A DNA stretch of 52,534 nt. Origin: Helochares maculicollis. Its lineage: Eukaryota > Arthropoda > Insecta > Coleoptera > Hydrophilidae. Where the stretch lies: assembly GCA_033557835.1 (NCBI GenBank), contig JAWQRO010000144.1:1-52534 (forward strand), given 5' to 3'. Made by a program: the position numbers and the translations under genes. Below are positions 1 to 11,765 of this stretch, piece by piece; position 1 is the first letter of the stretch; each line of letters begins with the position of its first letter. The notes under the pieces were generated by a model that saw only the letters and a list, made by a program, of their open reading frames with translations, did not search any database and had not been told where the DNA came from.

Positions 1-219
1 CGGTAATAAAAAAGTAAAATATGCCGAAAATGCTGCTTTCTATTTTCCATCTTTGATAGAGCACAAAAAAAACTATTGCAAAGAATTTCACCAAATTTTT
101 AACAAACAAGCCTTACTATACCACCTTTCAAAATATATAACTTGTATGCGACTTAAGTGTGAAGTTGGCTGTAAAATATGATTAGCTCTATTTGTTGGGA
201 AAAAAACGAAATTACTTTC

Positions 220-2290
220 CGAACAACCCTATAGTACGGACAGTGCACACAACGCTTATCTAGTTCTCAGGCCCTCTCGAACCCCCATCTGCAGTTTGCT
301 CAGGTCCAAATCGCACTTTTTCGTAAACGATTTTGGCTTATGTTCAAAAATATCTTTAGCACCTGGCTCATTAGACTAATAAGTCGGAACTCGTCGCAGC
401 GTTTTGCCCCCGGTTTTTTAATGAGTGAAATAAATGTAGATTTTAGACAATCTTGAGGTATATACCCGCTGTTATACATGGAGTTAAAAAGTTTTATCAG
501 GATTTTTGGGTTTTTCCGTCTATAAGTTTCAGGAATTCTTAGATAATGTTGTCAGACCCAGCCACTTTACTGTGTTTTTTATTCCTTTTAAAGCCTTCTC
601 TATTTCTGCGGTCAATATACTTGCTCCCATTTCTGTTTGTTGTTGGTTACAAAAAGGGGGGTCTTTGTCGTCAAAAAGTTCAGAAATATAGTTTGACCAC
701 ACGTCTTGCAGTTCTTGCCTAAGATGTTGTCTTGATTGATTACTTTTGTGTGTATTCGAGTGCTACGATTACCTGTGATTTCCATGACATTTTTGTGTAT
801 ATTAAATAGGTCGTATTTTTGGTACATATCCTCTATTTTCCTGCTTCTCTCTGCCAGCCATGTTTCTTTGGCATATCTAATTCTATTTCTAATACGTGCG
901 TGTGCTTCTTTGTATTTTCCCATTTGGTTGTATTTGATCTTCCGCCGCTATTCCATCAAATCGAGAATTTCCTGGGTCATCCATCCCTTGTGAGGTTTCT
1001 TGAGGTTTGACGTTGTTATATATTCTTGTGTGTCCAATATGGCTTCTTTGAGTTGTTTCCAGGTGTGTCCTCGATTTCCCTGCTTCTCTCTGCCAGCCAT
1101 GTTTCTTTGGCATTTCTACTTTTATTCCTAATGAGTGCTTGAGCTTCTTTGTCTTTTCTCCTTTGCCTGTCTTTGATTTTGCGCCGCTGTTCCATCAAAT
1201 CAAGAATTTCCTGGGTCATCCATCCCTTGTAAGGTTTTTTGATGTTTGACGTTGTTATATATTCTTGTGTGTCCAATATGGCTTCTTTTAGTTGTTTCCA
1301 GGTGTGTTCTGTATTTTCTTCGATTGTTTGATCAGATTCTGCGTTTTTGTGGGCTTTGTCGGCTGTACTCAGTCGTTCGTTCAGTCTACAAGAGATGGCT
1401 CGGCGTTTTGCCTCTTCCCTTAGGACTACCGTATTGGGTTTTCTAAAGAGCACTTTTCTAAGCTTTCTAATCGAATTTGGATACGGGTTATTACGGGATT
1501 GTGATCTGACTCTACGTCTGCACCAGGGTAGGTTTTAACACTGCTGATACAATTTCTGTATCTTTTTTGCACCAGTATCTAATCAATTTGATTTCTAACT
1601 GATCTAAATGATCTGGTGTGTCTTGGGGCGATTTCCACGTGTAGAGACGCTATGGGGGCCGCTAAATCCATGTGTTGGAAACAAACATTTTCTCCTCCTA
1701 ACAGAACTTAACCAGGGCATCGCCTCTTTCGTTTCTTATTCCCAATCCATACTCCTCGATAATGTCCTCAGATCTTCCTGTGCCTACTTTTGCATTAAAG
1801 TCGCCCAAGATAAGAGTGGTCTCTTCTTTTATGGTTAGAGATACCAGGTGCCTTATTTCCGCGTAGAAAGATATGTTCTCTAGCTCCGGCTTGTCAGTTG
1901 TTGGGGCATAGACCTGAATAATATGTAAGTTTTTCGGTATTGCCTTGAATTGAACCATCATTGCCCTACCAGAGAGTGTTACGAAATTTAGAACCGAGCA
2001 AGATGTTGCGGGGTCTAACATGATACTAACGCCATTATAGTGGTTGGGGTCGTTTTTTCCGGAGTAGATAAAAATTCAGTTGTTCACTTTCCCGCTGTTG
2101 GGCCATCTTGTTTCGCTTATTCCCAAGATGTCTCTTTTCAGCCTGCACTTTTCTTGGTTTATATTGTGCATCTCTTCCGGTCTGAACATGCTTTTAACAT
2201 TTCATGTTCCAATTTTCATTAGCCTTCTGCAGTTGGTCATTGGTATATTTGTGTTTGTCTTAATGGGTATTCTTCGCGCCCTTTGACCAA
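220..2290 (-). mobile_element. Decayed non-LTR retrotransposon (endonuclease + RT)
   Basis: Read on the minus strand, this is a broken LINE-type element. From about 2230 down to 1690 lies an apurinic-like endonuclease domain: IGTWNVKSM, then LGISETRW, GVSIML, IIQVYAPTTD and the catalytic-type LILGDFNAKVG. A basic linker with repeated NAKETWLAERSREIED follows at about 1450-840. Between about 700 and 220 come the fingers of a reverse transcriptase (EIEKALKGIKN, then a region readable as YIPQD, FRLISLMSQVLKIF, QNRLRK) across several frames. Stops and frameshifts interrupt every domain, and the RT palm and 3' end are missing, so it cannot be active. In insect annotations such elements are often labelled craniofacial development protein 2-like or endonuclease-reverse transcriptase. 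I cannot assign the clade (RTE, jockey or other) from this alone. Confidence 0.85.
842..1308. repeat. 239-bp direct tandem duplication inside the LINE remnant
   Basis: The segment starting TGCTTCTCTCTGCCAGCC at 842 recurs at 1081, and both copies run through the same order of words to AGGTGTGT (ending about 1068 and 1307). The offset is 239 bp. Copies differ by scattered substitutions, so the duplication is not recent. It duplicates the coding stretch for the ETWLAERSREIED linker. Confidence 0.85.
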
Positions 2291-3914
2291 TTAAGGTCTG
2301 CAACGGACTAAGAGCCATTTCTTTATTCCTTACTACCATGATTGTTTATTCTTGAGAAAATTATGCGGTAGTTTTCCTTGCTTTTCACATCGCTGTACAT
2401 TCGTCATTCTGTGGATTCCACTCCGCCGTTTGTTGCCTAAATCAAGACTTTTTAAAGCTTCTCAACTCTAGATCGCGGTCAGTTTTGAGCAGCCTGCTGC
2501 CCCTACCCAGAAGTCTTCGCCATATCTGGCTACCTTTACTAAGTTTTGCCTGCAGGTCGATGCAGTTAGCAGGGTGTGGCACGAGGAGCCATTAGTAAGA
2601 GCTTACTGTCCTGTGACGACCAGTTGTTGGGGACCATCTCCAGTCTAAGACTCTCGACGCAACCGTCGCAGACAGAAAATGCTACCTCTACAGCACAGAT
2701 CATACACCACTATTTTGGAATAAAAATAACGTCATCACGAGTCATCAGTTGTAAATTCTCACTCCTATTCATTCCCGTCTTTTTTTGGTCAACAAATCTG
2801 CAGTATTACGTGGGTGGAGGGCCTAAGAATTTTTATTGCCATTTGCTTTGTGTTTATTCTTATTTAATCCATCAAACCTTTGATTTGGGGAACGACTTTA
2901 CAAGAGCTTATAAAGCTTGAGTTACAAATAGATTTCTGCATTTTATCTGAGAATTTAGACATCTTAATTGTTGGCTTAAAATTGCTCATCCAGAAACTGC
3001 AAAGTATATTCATCTTGAATTCATTATTTTATACTGATAACACTCAAATTTCAGAAGCATCATCCCACATCAATGAATTTTCTTCAGATTTTAATCTCTC
3101 AACATCTCAATTCTCCGCAGTTTTATTTTGGAACCATCTATGAATCATAAAATGCTGTCTTTTACTAGAATGCTTTCATCCAAAATGCTGTATTTTTATT
3201 GTAAACTATAAAGCTTTCATCCTGGATTATGGATATTTCGACTTAGATATTTCAAAGGTTTGATCTCGATACAATGAACTCCAATATCTTATAAATTCAT
3301 TTCGTTATTTTACATTTCTTATCTGAAACTTTTTGAGATCTTCGAGTGTTTAGCTCTAAGCCGACGATATTTTTCACAACAATCAAATTGAAGTAATGAT
3401 GTTTAATCTTGAAATTAGACGATAAGGCGATATTTATTGGGAATCCCAGATTAATCGCGAATTTAGAATGAAGTGCCAAAAGTTGCTTGATTATAGCCTG
3501 AATTCTAGATTTGTCGATCCCGAAATTTGTGCATTTATTCTGACTGCTTTCAATTTTGTAAAACCTGCATGCCTTTAGCTTGGAATTTTGTAGTTTAATA
3601 ATCTTGGATTTCTAGTCTCAGCATTTAGAAGGCGACTTTCTGAATCTTTCTTCCTCTTCGGCTTGAGTTCTTGAGGTTTCATCTTCTATTTGCAATTTTA
3701 AATCGTTGATTTTGATCCCCTAGTTGTTAATTCTTCATCTTGTAATAATCTCACATGTTTTAACTTCTCATTTCACAGCTTTGATCCAACAATCCTCAGT
3801 TTTTAGTTGTGATAACTTCAATTATCCATCTCGAATCATTTTGATGTCCCAATAGCTGAAAGCTAGATTTTTTTATTTGTGATCTTGGCATTACGGAACC
3901 TTTGGTCTAGTATA
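2291..3914. other. Non-coding; no gene seen
   Basis: The first 450 bases may be the 5' leader of the neighbouring LINE remnant, since they have its base composition and no reading frame of their own. From about 2900 onward the sequence is AT-rich with many short TTTGATC / CTTGGATT / TCTAG words. Its texture resembles the block at 24.7-26.9 kb, but I could not define a unit. No spliced exon pattern was found. Confidence 0.4.
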
Positions 3915-3975
3915 AGAAGTACAAATAAGTTTCCGCCGTTTTTTTATAAAAAATTGAATATTTATTGTAATATCA
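3915..3975 (-). repeat. Solo terminal fragment of mariner family A
   Basis: About 60 bases match the 3' terminal repeat and adjoining end of mariner copies 1-3: AAGTACAAATAAGTTTCCGCCG, then a T-run and AATTGAATATTTATTGTAAT. Homology stops abruptly near 3975. It points the same way as copy 1, which begins 260 bp further on. Confidence 0.75.
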
Positions 3976-4237
3976 AAAACAATTACGAATAAATGTGCAT
4001 AAACAACTTTTAGCTGATCACAAAAGGTGCTTAAACCCAAGTTTGATCGGATTATTAAAAGTTACATGGTGGCATATTACCATTAGCGATGATAAAATTG
4101 GTAAAAGACAGAACGAGTCCTGTCCCAAACACGTGAGTGTCTCCCAAAGCTGTTGGGAAAGTTTTGTTTATCAAAGAATCAGTAATCCTAACATATTACT
4201 TCGAAAAAGTATTGAAAATTAACATTTAGACATATAA

Positions 4238-5514
4238 GGAGTACAAATAAGTTTACGCCATTTTTTATACAAAATTGAATATTTATTGTAATAGAACGGT
4301 AGCTTAAGTTTATTCAAAGTATTGTCCATCACTAGCAACCACTTTTTCCCATCTCCCAGGCAGCATTCGGATTCCACATTTGAAGAACTCCTTATCTTTT
4401 GAGGCTATCCACGTATCAACCCAGTTGTTGGTATCTTTATATGTTGTGAACCGCTGCTCCGACAGAGCATGTGCCATAGACCGGAACAGATAATAGTCGG
4501 ATGGCGCTATGTCTGATGAATACGGCGGGTGAGGTAACTTCCCAATCACGTGTTTTCAAATAGTTTTTCACCGGAACCGCTGCATGCGGACGAGCATTAT
4601 CATGGAGTAGAATTATTTTGTCGTGTCTGGAATAGTATTGAGGGCGTTTTTCCTTTAGAGAACGGCTCATTCTCATCGATTGTGTTCAGTAGAGAGTTCC
4701 AGTGATTGTTTTGCTCGGATTAAGCAACTCATAATACACCACACCCAGCTGATCCAACCATATACACAGCATGAGTTTTTTCCGTGAATATTCGGTTTTG
4801 ATGGGGAAATTGACGCGTGGCCAGGTTTTCCCCATGATTTTCTTCTTTTTGAGTTGTCGTAATTTGTCCATTTCTCATTTCCGGTGACGATTCGATGTAA
4901 AAAACACATTTTTTTGTGCCTGGCTAGCAGCATTTCACTTATGCATAATCGGCGTTCAATATCTCTTGGCTTCAATTCGTATGGAACCCAACTTCCTTAT
5001 TTATGAACCATTCCTAGTGATTTTAAACGATGTGAAACTGATTGCTGAGTGACTTCTAATATGGGAGCAAGTTCCTTTAGTGTTTGAGACGAATCTTTCT
5101 CCGAAAATTCTTCCAATTCTGCATCTTCGTAAATTTTAGGCCTTCCACTGCGGTCTTTGCCTTCTACATCAAAATCACCGTTTTTAAACTTTTGAAACCA
5201 CTCATGACACGTTCTCTCAGTCAAAACAGCTTCATTATATGCTTTTACGAGCAATCAATGCGCCTCAGCTGCAGATTTTTTTAAATTAAAGAATTAAATT
5301 AAACGTTCCCGAAAATGGCGTTTATTTGGTTCAAATTTAGACATTTTCAGCTCAAAAAAATTATATTTTACTAGCGCGGAGTTACTAATATAGTAAGGTT
5401 TTGTTATTTTAGAACGAACAAACTAATTTTTAAGCTGGTTATCATCTGCAAATTCTAACGAAAGCCGCGCCCCGCGACACCTTCCTTAAAACGGCGGAAA
5501 CTTATTTGTACTCC
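4238..5514 (-). mobile_element. Mariner family A, copy 1 (full-length, inactive)
   Basis: Both terminal repeats are present (GGAGTACAAATAAGTTT at 4238; its complement ending CTTATTTGTACTCC at 5514), with TA immediately after the right end. Between them a mariner DD34D transposase reads on minus from an ATG near 5332: HTH region with TCHEWFQKFKNGDFDV and VTQQSVSHRLKSLGM, then FLHRIVTGNEKW, ILLHDNARPH and DIAPSDYYLF. The first catalytic Asp is Asn (GNEKW); the other two Asp are kept. A stop follows LGMVHK near 4997 and there are frameshifts, so the copy is dead. Length, about 1.28 kb, is normal for mariner. Confidence 0.92.
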
Positions 5515-7654
5515 TAATAATATTCATGTTTTCATTATATTTTGTGGGTTTCATCCTTCGCTTCTTATTGTTTTCTTGAAAAACTTATTAAAACCCATTT
5601 TAGGATAAAGTAACTTTACAATTATGCCTTTAGTGAGCAGCAACGTTTCGGAGCACTCTCAAGTTTGAAAATTTACCAGAAACACCATCTTTTAAAAAAT
5701 AGTAATGCATTCATTTCATGTTTATAAACAAACTCAAACTGTATTTGCCATAAAAAAACCATCAAGAGGCACTTATTTACATGTTCTAATTCTCCTGCTT
5801 CGGCTGCTCGAATTGATGCCACCTCGAATGTGTTAATATTTTCATCTGATAATGCTATGCAGGTACAGTTACTGGAGTATTTCTTATTCCGTTATGTCAC
5901 ACAGTAACATTATATTGGAAACAAATCGGCTAGAAACTGTAATTTGAAAATATTATGCGTCCATAATAATCACGAAACGGATTACAGCACGGTAACTCTT
6001 GCTGGTGTAGCTGCTCCAACAAGATCGAACAGATCTGTTGATCAAACCACCGATAAACTGTCTTAGATCCGTTTTTCTATTCACTTTCTACATTAGAACG
6101 CGAGCGTTCCTCTCTAACCGTTCTCAAGATTTTTCCCTAAAACATGATTCATTTCATAAACCAAAGCCCAATTTATTCCTCTCTCATCTGCATGTTATCC
6201 GAAGATATCCTGTTCGATTTACGTTAGCTTATGACTAAAACGAAAAAGACGCCTTCGCCACTGCACTGGTGTCAATGACTCAAATAACTTTCTTCTTTAC
6301 CGGACCTTGACTCAACTAATAAATATATGCCATATTAAAGTGATCGCCTGGCATTGTCTTAAATAATAGAAAATGTGTCAAACGTGACAGACGAGGGGCT
6401 GCCATAAGCGTTTTAGCCTTCCGCATTCTCTTGTATTCAACAAAAAAAAAATAGGCGAACCGATGCGATGCTCACGACAAATAAATACAATTAACTGAAG
6501 AATCCATTAAATAAATGCGTTTTGAATAACATTCGTGACATAATTTTGAACGAAAGTACGCACAACAATGAAAAAACAAATCATTTCCTTCCTTAACAAA
6601 AAGAATGGACTAATTAAATTAGGAGAGTAGACAAATGCACAAAAGAAAAGGCGGAAGCATCTCATCACCGAATTTCGAATTTGTCAATATCAACTGCGCT
6701 GAATGATTTTCAAATAATACCGACAATAAAATAAATAAGCGAAATAACAGTAAAATGACCCATTTACACGCGCTCTTAATTAATCAAAATTAATTTATTA
6801 ATTAATAACCTCTGCTTACAATTAGTTTGTTAGCATTAATTTTAACAGAACCAACAAACTAGGTACCAGGTTGTACGTAACGTACATCACGTAGTGATTT
6901 CTAATTTTTTAAAATAATAAAACGGTAAGTGTGGTTTCCTTCTAGGTTGGTGTATTGAAGAATAAAGAATACAAATTACAGTTAAGAATTTAATTTGTGC
7001 AATTTAATGAATTTGAGCGGTTAATTGCTCGCGAGTTTGCTGTACACAGTTTGATGCTCCTTTTTTAGTTTACAACATTTTAAGTGGTCTTTAATGATGC
7101 CGGTGTGAGAATTTTTTGGCCTTAAATTTGATTGAGTTTTTTCTATAAGCTCGCTGCTTAATGTGTGAATTACTGTCTTATTAACTGTTATAATCACTTT
7201 GTAAGATCATTGTTCCTTCTTGGTAGTGCCGTTTTTTATTATGATACCTGCCTAAATGCAGAAGATATAAAGGCATTGTAGTATAGAGGAATCAACAATT
7301 TTCTGCGAGCTTCGCATTCCTCCGACACTTAACGATTAATGAGTGCAAAGCAAATTCGACTGTTTTTTTTTCTACACAACACTAACTTTGGCCAAGTTAA
7401 ATTTTTCATACATTTTTGATTGGTTCATTTTGCCTAGAAATTGATTTATTTACAAAAACAAGACCTTTCTCAGAGGAATCACCCAAAAAGTAGTAAAAAT
7501 GGCTTTAAAAATATCGCTCCAAAGTGCCTTCAAATTTGCATTGAAAATTGCTGAAAGCATTACCAAAGAATGGACTAAACGAGAACTTAGCTTCCAAAGG
7601 AAAATAGTCCAAAATGGTCTCATTCTTCTCTAAACTTTCTATATATTTATATTA
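5515..7654. other. Intergenic, no gene seen
   Basis: AT-rich sequence between two copies of the same mariner family. No open frame above background, no convincing exon with splice signals, and no RNA gene was recognised. A small palindromic patch (GTACGTAACGTAC, about 6874) is the only local symmetry noticed. Confidence 0.5.
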
Positions 7655-8903
7655 GGAGTACAAATAAGTTTCCGCCGTTTTAAGGAAGGAGTCGCGGGGC
7701 ACGGCTTTCGTTAGAATTTGCAGATGATAACCGGCTTAAAAATTAGTCTGTTCGCTCTAAAATAACATAACCTTGCTATATTAGTAGCTCCGCGCTAGTA
7801 AAATATAATTTTCTTGAGCTAAAAATGTCTAAATTTGAACCAAATAAACACCATTTGCGGGAACTTTTAATTTCTTTCTTTAATTCAAAAAAATCTGCAG
7901 CTGAGGAGCATCGATTGCTCGTAGAAGCATATAATGAAGCTGTTTTGACTGAGAGAACGTGTCATGAGTGGTTTCAAAAGTTTAAAAACGGTGATTTTGA
8001 TGTAGAAAACAAAAATCGCTGTGGAAGGCCTAAAATTTACGAAGATGCAGAATTGGAAGAATTATTAGAAGAAGATTCGTCTCAAACACAAAAGGAACTT
8101 GCCCTCACATTAGAAGTCACTCAGCAAGCAGTTTCACATCGTTTAAAATCATTAGGAATGAGTCATGAACAAGGAAATTGGGTTCCATATGAATTGAAGC
8201 CAAGAGATATTGAACGCCGATTACGCATGAGTGAAATGTTGCTGGCCAGGCATAAAAAAAAAGATTTTTTACATCGATAAATTACGACAACCCAAAAAGA
8301 AGAAAATCATGGGGAAACCTGGCCACGCGTCAACATCCACAGCAAAACCGAATATTCACGGAAAAAACGCATGCTGTGTATATGGTGGGATCAGCTGGGT
8401 GTGGTGTATTACGAGTTGCTTAATCCGAGCCAAACAATCACTGGAACTCTCTACCGAGCACAATTGATGAGGTTCAGCCGTGTTCTGCAGGAAAAACGCC
8501 CTCAATACTATTCTAGACACGACAAAATAATTCTACTCCATAATAATGCTCGTCCGCATGTAGCGGTTCCGGTGAAAAACTATTTGAAAACACTTGATTG
8601 GAAATTGTTACCCTACCCGCCGTATTCACCAGACATAGCGCCATCCGATTATTATCTGTTCCAGTCAAGGGCACATGCTCTGTCGGAGCAGCGGTTCACA
8701 ACATATAAAGATACCAAAAATTGGGTTGATACGTGGATGGCCTGAAAAGATAAGGAGTTCTTCAGATATGGAATCCGAATGCAGCCTGAGAGATGAGAAA
8801 AAGTGGTTGCTAGTGATTTACTTTGAATAAACTTAAGCTACCGTTCTGTTACAAGTAAATATTCAATTTTATATAAAAAGCGGCGGAAATTTATTTGTAC
8901 TCC
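7655..8903 (+). mobile_element. Mariner family A, copy 2 (inactive)
   Basis: This is the best-preserved copy. It starts with GGAGTACAAATAAGTTTCCGCC directly after TA (7653-7654) and ends TTATTTGTACTCC at 8903. Transposase begins at ATG 7825 (MSKFEPNKHHLRELL) and stays open for 151 codons through the two helix-turn-helix regions. It then breaks near 8277, where the IVTGDEKW stretch holding the first catalytic Asp has been deleted. The C-terminal half continues in other frames (8371-8745): the second Asp motif is HNNARPH (Asp to Asn) and APSDYYLF is intact. A stop follows DTWMA at 8743. Two of three catalytic Asp are therefore lost. Confidence 0.92.
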
Positions 8904-9768
8904 GTATAATATATATCATGGTACGTTCAGGGTTTATTTGAATGATTGATAATCGAAATTTTTTAGACAATTTTTCTAATATTTGGAAATTATCATTAGG
9001 CTTTTTCACGATTTAATGAAATTTTCAACATTTAGTACCATTATTAATTTTTCTGGATTTGCAAAATTAGTTTTCTTAACTAATTGCTACGAATGTTGCT
9101 AGATTTTTCAGGATTTTATCATCCAACCTTTTATCAGACCATTAAAGCTTTTTTAACATATTATTTATCTCCGGTTTGGGATTTGATTTTCTGGATGATT
9201 CAGATTCCAGCTTGGGATGTAGCATCAACTCTTAGTTATTTCTATAATATCGAGATAATTTTGTGTTTATGAATCTGCTTGAAAACCGTCCAAAATCTAT
9301 ATATCATATATCATATATATCATGCTCTTTCTTATTTATTTAATGAGTTATCTACAAGATTTTGTGCCAGACTGTTTTTCAGGGTTATTAAAAGTAAGCA
9401 GTTTTAATACTTCTTAAAAATATTTGTATAAGCTTTTAACTATAGAGACAACTTGTAAACGTACGTTACTCATTCCTTCAAATGCAAGACATTAATCATT
9501 TCTTACTACAAGATCTTTACATGAAAATAATCGAAAAATGTTGCATAATTTTAGTTTGTCTACAACGAAAATGTTGTAGGACATAAACAAACATGAAAAT
9601 TTAAAATTTTAGCTTCGCTTGTCGTCACCTTTCCGAATCATTTGTAAAAAGATCGCCATTTTGTGTCTCTACCTTCTCTTCTCTTCTATTTTTCTTCAGA
9701 ATTTTATTATTTTTCTTATCCCATTGCTAATTTTTCTTCAAAAGATTTTCCATTTTCTTACCATTTCT
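8904..9768. other. Intergenic, no gene seen
   Basis: AT-rich DNA with short ATATATCAT runs near 9300 and a TC-rich stretch at 9640-9770. No coding or RNA signal supported. Confidence 0.45.
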
Positions 9769-10077
9769 ATGTCACAAAATATTTTTCTGACTGTTTTCAT
9801 TAGATGCTGCCTAATGTTCTATTCTAGCTTCGATGTAACTCCTCATAAGATTTTCCAATATGATCTTATTAGGCTCAATCATTAACCGATCATTTTGGTT
9901 TAACGCTTTTTTTATCAAGAGATACCCACGTTACAAGTCGTAAGGAAATGCCGTTATTTAATTTATTTAATTCAGATAGAATTTAAATGAAATAGCTCTT
10001 CTATAATCACAAGTTTACTTGATAAAAGAGCACTTCTGTAGGTTCGAGATTTCGAAACGACTAGTTTTTAATGGTCA
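9769..10077 (+). repeat. Interspersed repeat B, unit 1
   Basis: Begins ATGTCACAAAATATTTTTCTG and ends near TTTTTAATGGTCA. The same ordered landmarks (TTAGATGCTGCC, CTTCGA.GTAACTC, TATCAAGAGATACC, GAATTTAAATG, CACAAGTTTACTTGA, GAGCACTTC, ATTTCGAAAC) recur in the units at 10891 and 11416. No coding capacity seen. Confidence 0.8.
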
Positions 10078-10889
10078 ACACAACAAATGATGGCGGAGCA
10101 GTTGAATGTCTCTCGGCAAGCTATTTCCGATGGGCTGAGAGCCATGGGGAAGATTCAAAAGGTTGGAAAATGGGTTCCACACAAACTGAACGAATGATAG
10201 ATGAAAACCCGAAAAACTGTGTGCGAAACGCTGCATTTACGCCGCAAAAGAGAGAATTTTTGCATCGGATTGTAGCTGACAATGAAAAATGGATATTTTT
10301 TGAAAATCCCAAACATAAGAAATTGTGGGTAACCAGGACAAGCATCAATATCGAGTACAAATCGGATTGTTTTTATAGGAAGACAACAGTGTGTGTGTGG
10401 TGGGATCAGAAGGGTACTTCGAGCTTCTCAAATCCAGCGAAACACTTAATACCGTCCGATTCCGACAACAAATGATCAATTTAAAGCACGCATTGATCGA
10501 AAAACGCCCAGAATGGCTCGAAAACACGCCAAAGTCGTTCTGCAGCATGACAACGCTCCTGCACATTCAGCCAAAGTGCTCAAAGAAACGATTTCTTCGC
10601 TTGGCTGGGAACTACTATCCCACACACCGTATTTACCAGACCTGGTGCCTTCTGGTTATCACCTTTTCTCATCGATGAGACACGCACTGGCTGAGCAGCA
10701 CATCATCACATGGTTCGATGAATGGATATCAATGAAAGTTGAAGCTTTCTTTTGGAATGGCATCCATAAATTGCCCGAGAAATGGATAAAATGTGTAAGA
10801 AGCGAGGACCTATACTATGAATATATTTTTTATCATTGTTTGCGTATATTTCATGAAAAAAAAACGACATTTTAAGCTTGCGCACCTGG
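10078..10889 (+). pseudogene. Mos1-like mariner transposase fossil, 5' truncated
   Basis: Starting in the second DNA-binding helix region (MAEQLNVSRQAIS), a mauritiana-type transposase can be followed in shifting frames. Landmarks are GKWVPHKLNER, FLHRIVADNEKW, CVWWDQKG, LQHDNAPAHSAKVLKET, LPDLVPSGYHLF and GIHKLPEKW. First and third catalytic Asp are mutated (DNEKW for DEKW; SGY for SDY) and at least one stop is present (about 10197). The right terminal repeat CGACATTTTAAGCTTGCGCACCTGG ends at 10889 and abuts TA. The N-terminal ~70 residues and the left terminal repeat are missing. It belongs to a different mariner lineage from family A. Confidence 0.9.
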
Positions 10890-10890
10890 T

Positions 10891-11415
10891 ATGTCATAAA
10901 ATATTTTTCTGTCTGCTCTTTGACTGTTTCCATTAGATGCTGCCCAAATTTCTAGTCCCGCTTCGACGTAACTCTTCGTATAGTATTCAGTCATTAATTG
11001 AACATTTAATTTTTCGCTTTTTTATCAAGAGATACCAACGTCGGAAAGAAAATGACGTTAATTTAATTTACATAGAATTTAAATGGAATAGCTCTTCAGT
11101 ATTCACAAGTTTACTTGAGAAAAGAGCACTTCCGGAGAGTCGATCATGTCGAAATTTCGAAACTATTAATTTTTAATGGTCATTATTGTCTCTACTATTA
11201 AAGGTTGATAATTCTATTTGAGCAATGAATGTATCTGAAACTATTTAAAAACCTTCAGTAGTTTGACATGCCCCAAATAGCGATATTGATCTACGATTTT
11301 GCTAATATTAATGCATTATACTCTTGGACGGGCGCCAAAGCTCATCATACTACCGCAACGGTCATGTTTTTCTCACACACAAAGAAGGCATGTCAAAAAA
11401 TTAATCCAAATTAAT
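10891..11415 (+). repeat. Interspersed repeat B, unit 2
   Basis: Starts ATGTCATAAAATATTTTTCTG exactly where the mariner end stops, and follows unit 1 to TTTTTAATGGTCATT (about 11180). It then continues with GTTGATAATTCTATTTG and a tail with TTTTTCTCACACACAAAGAAGG that is shared with unit 3. The GAGCACTTCCGG...TCGATCATGTCGAAA word is also recognisable in the copy at 23.9 kb. Confidence 0.75.
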
Positions 11416-11765
11416 CTAATCTCATCAGCCTCAATTATTAACCGATCATTTTAGTTTATCGCTTTTTTTACCAAGAGATATCCACGTCAGAAGCAAAATG
11501 ACGTTATTTAATTTAATTTATATAGAATTTAAATGGAATAGTTCTTTTGTAACCACAAGTTTACTTGGTAAACGAGCACTTCCGGAGGCTCGATCATGTC
11601 GAAATTTCGAAACTACTAGTTTTTAATGGTGTTTAAAATTACAAGTTGATAATTCTATTTGAACAATGACTGTATCTGAAAATATAGGCATCTTTGTTTT
11701 TTGCCGTGTTTTTCTCATACACAAAAAAGGTATGCCAAGAAGTAATCCAAACGGCCTTAGATCAT
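11416..11765 (+). repeat. Interspersed repeat B, unit 3
   Basis: A third unit: AACCGATCATTTTAGTTTATCGC, GATATCCACGTC, GAATTTAAATGGAATAG, CACTTCCGGAGGCTCGATCATG, TTTTTAATGGTG, GTTGATAATTCTATTTG and the tail GTGTTTTTCTCATACACAAAAAAGG. It lacks the first ~130 bases of units 1 and 2. Confidence 0.75.
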
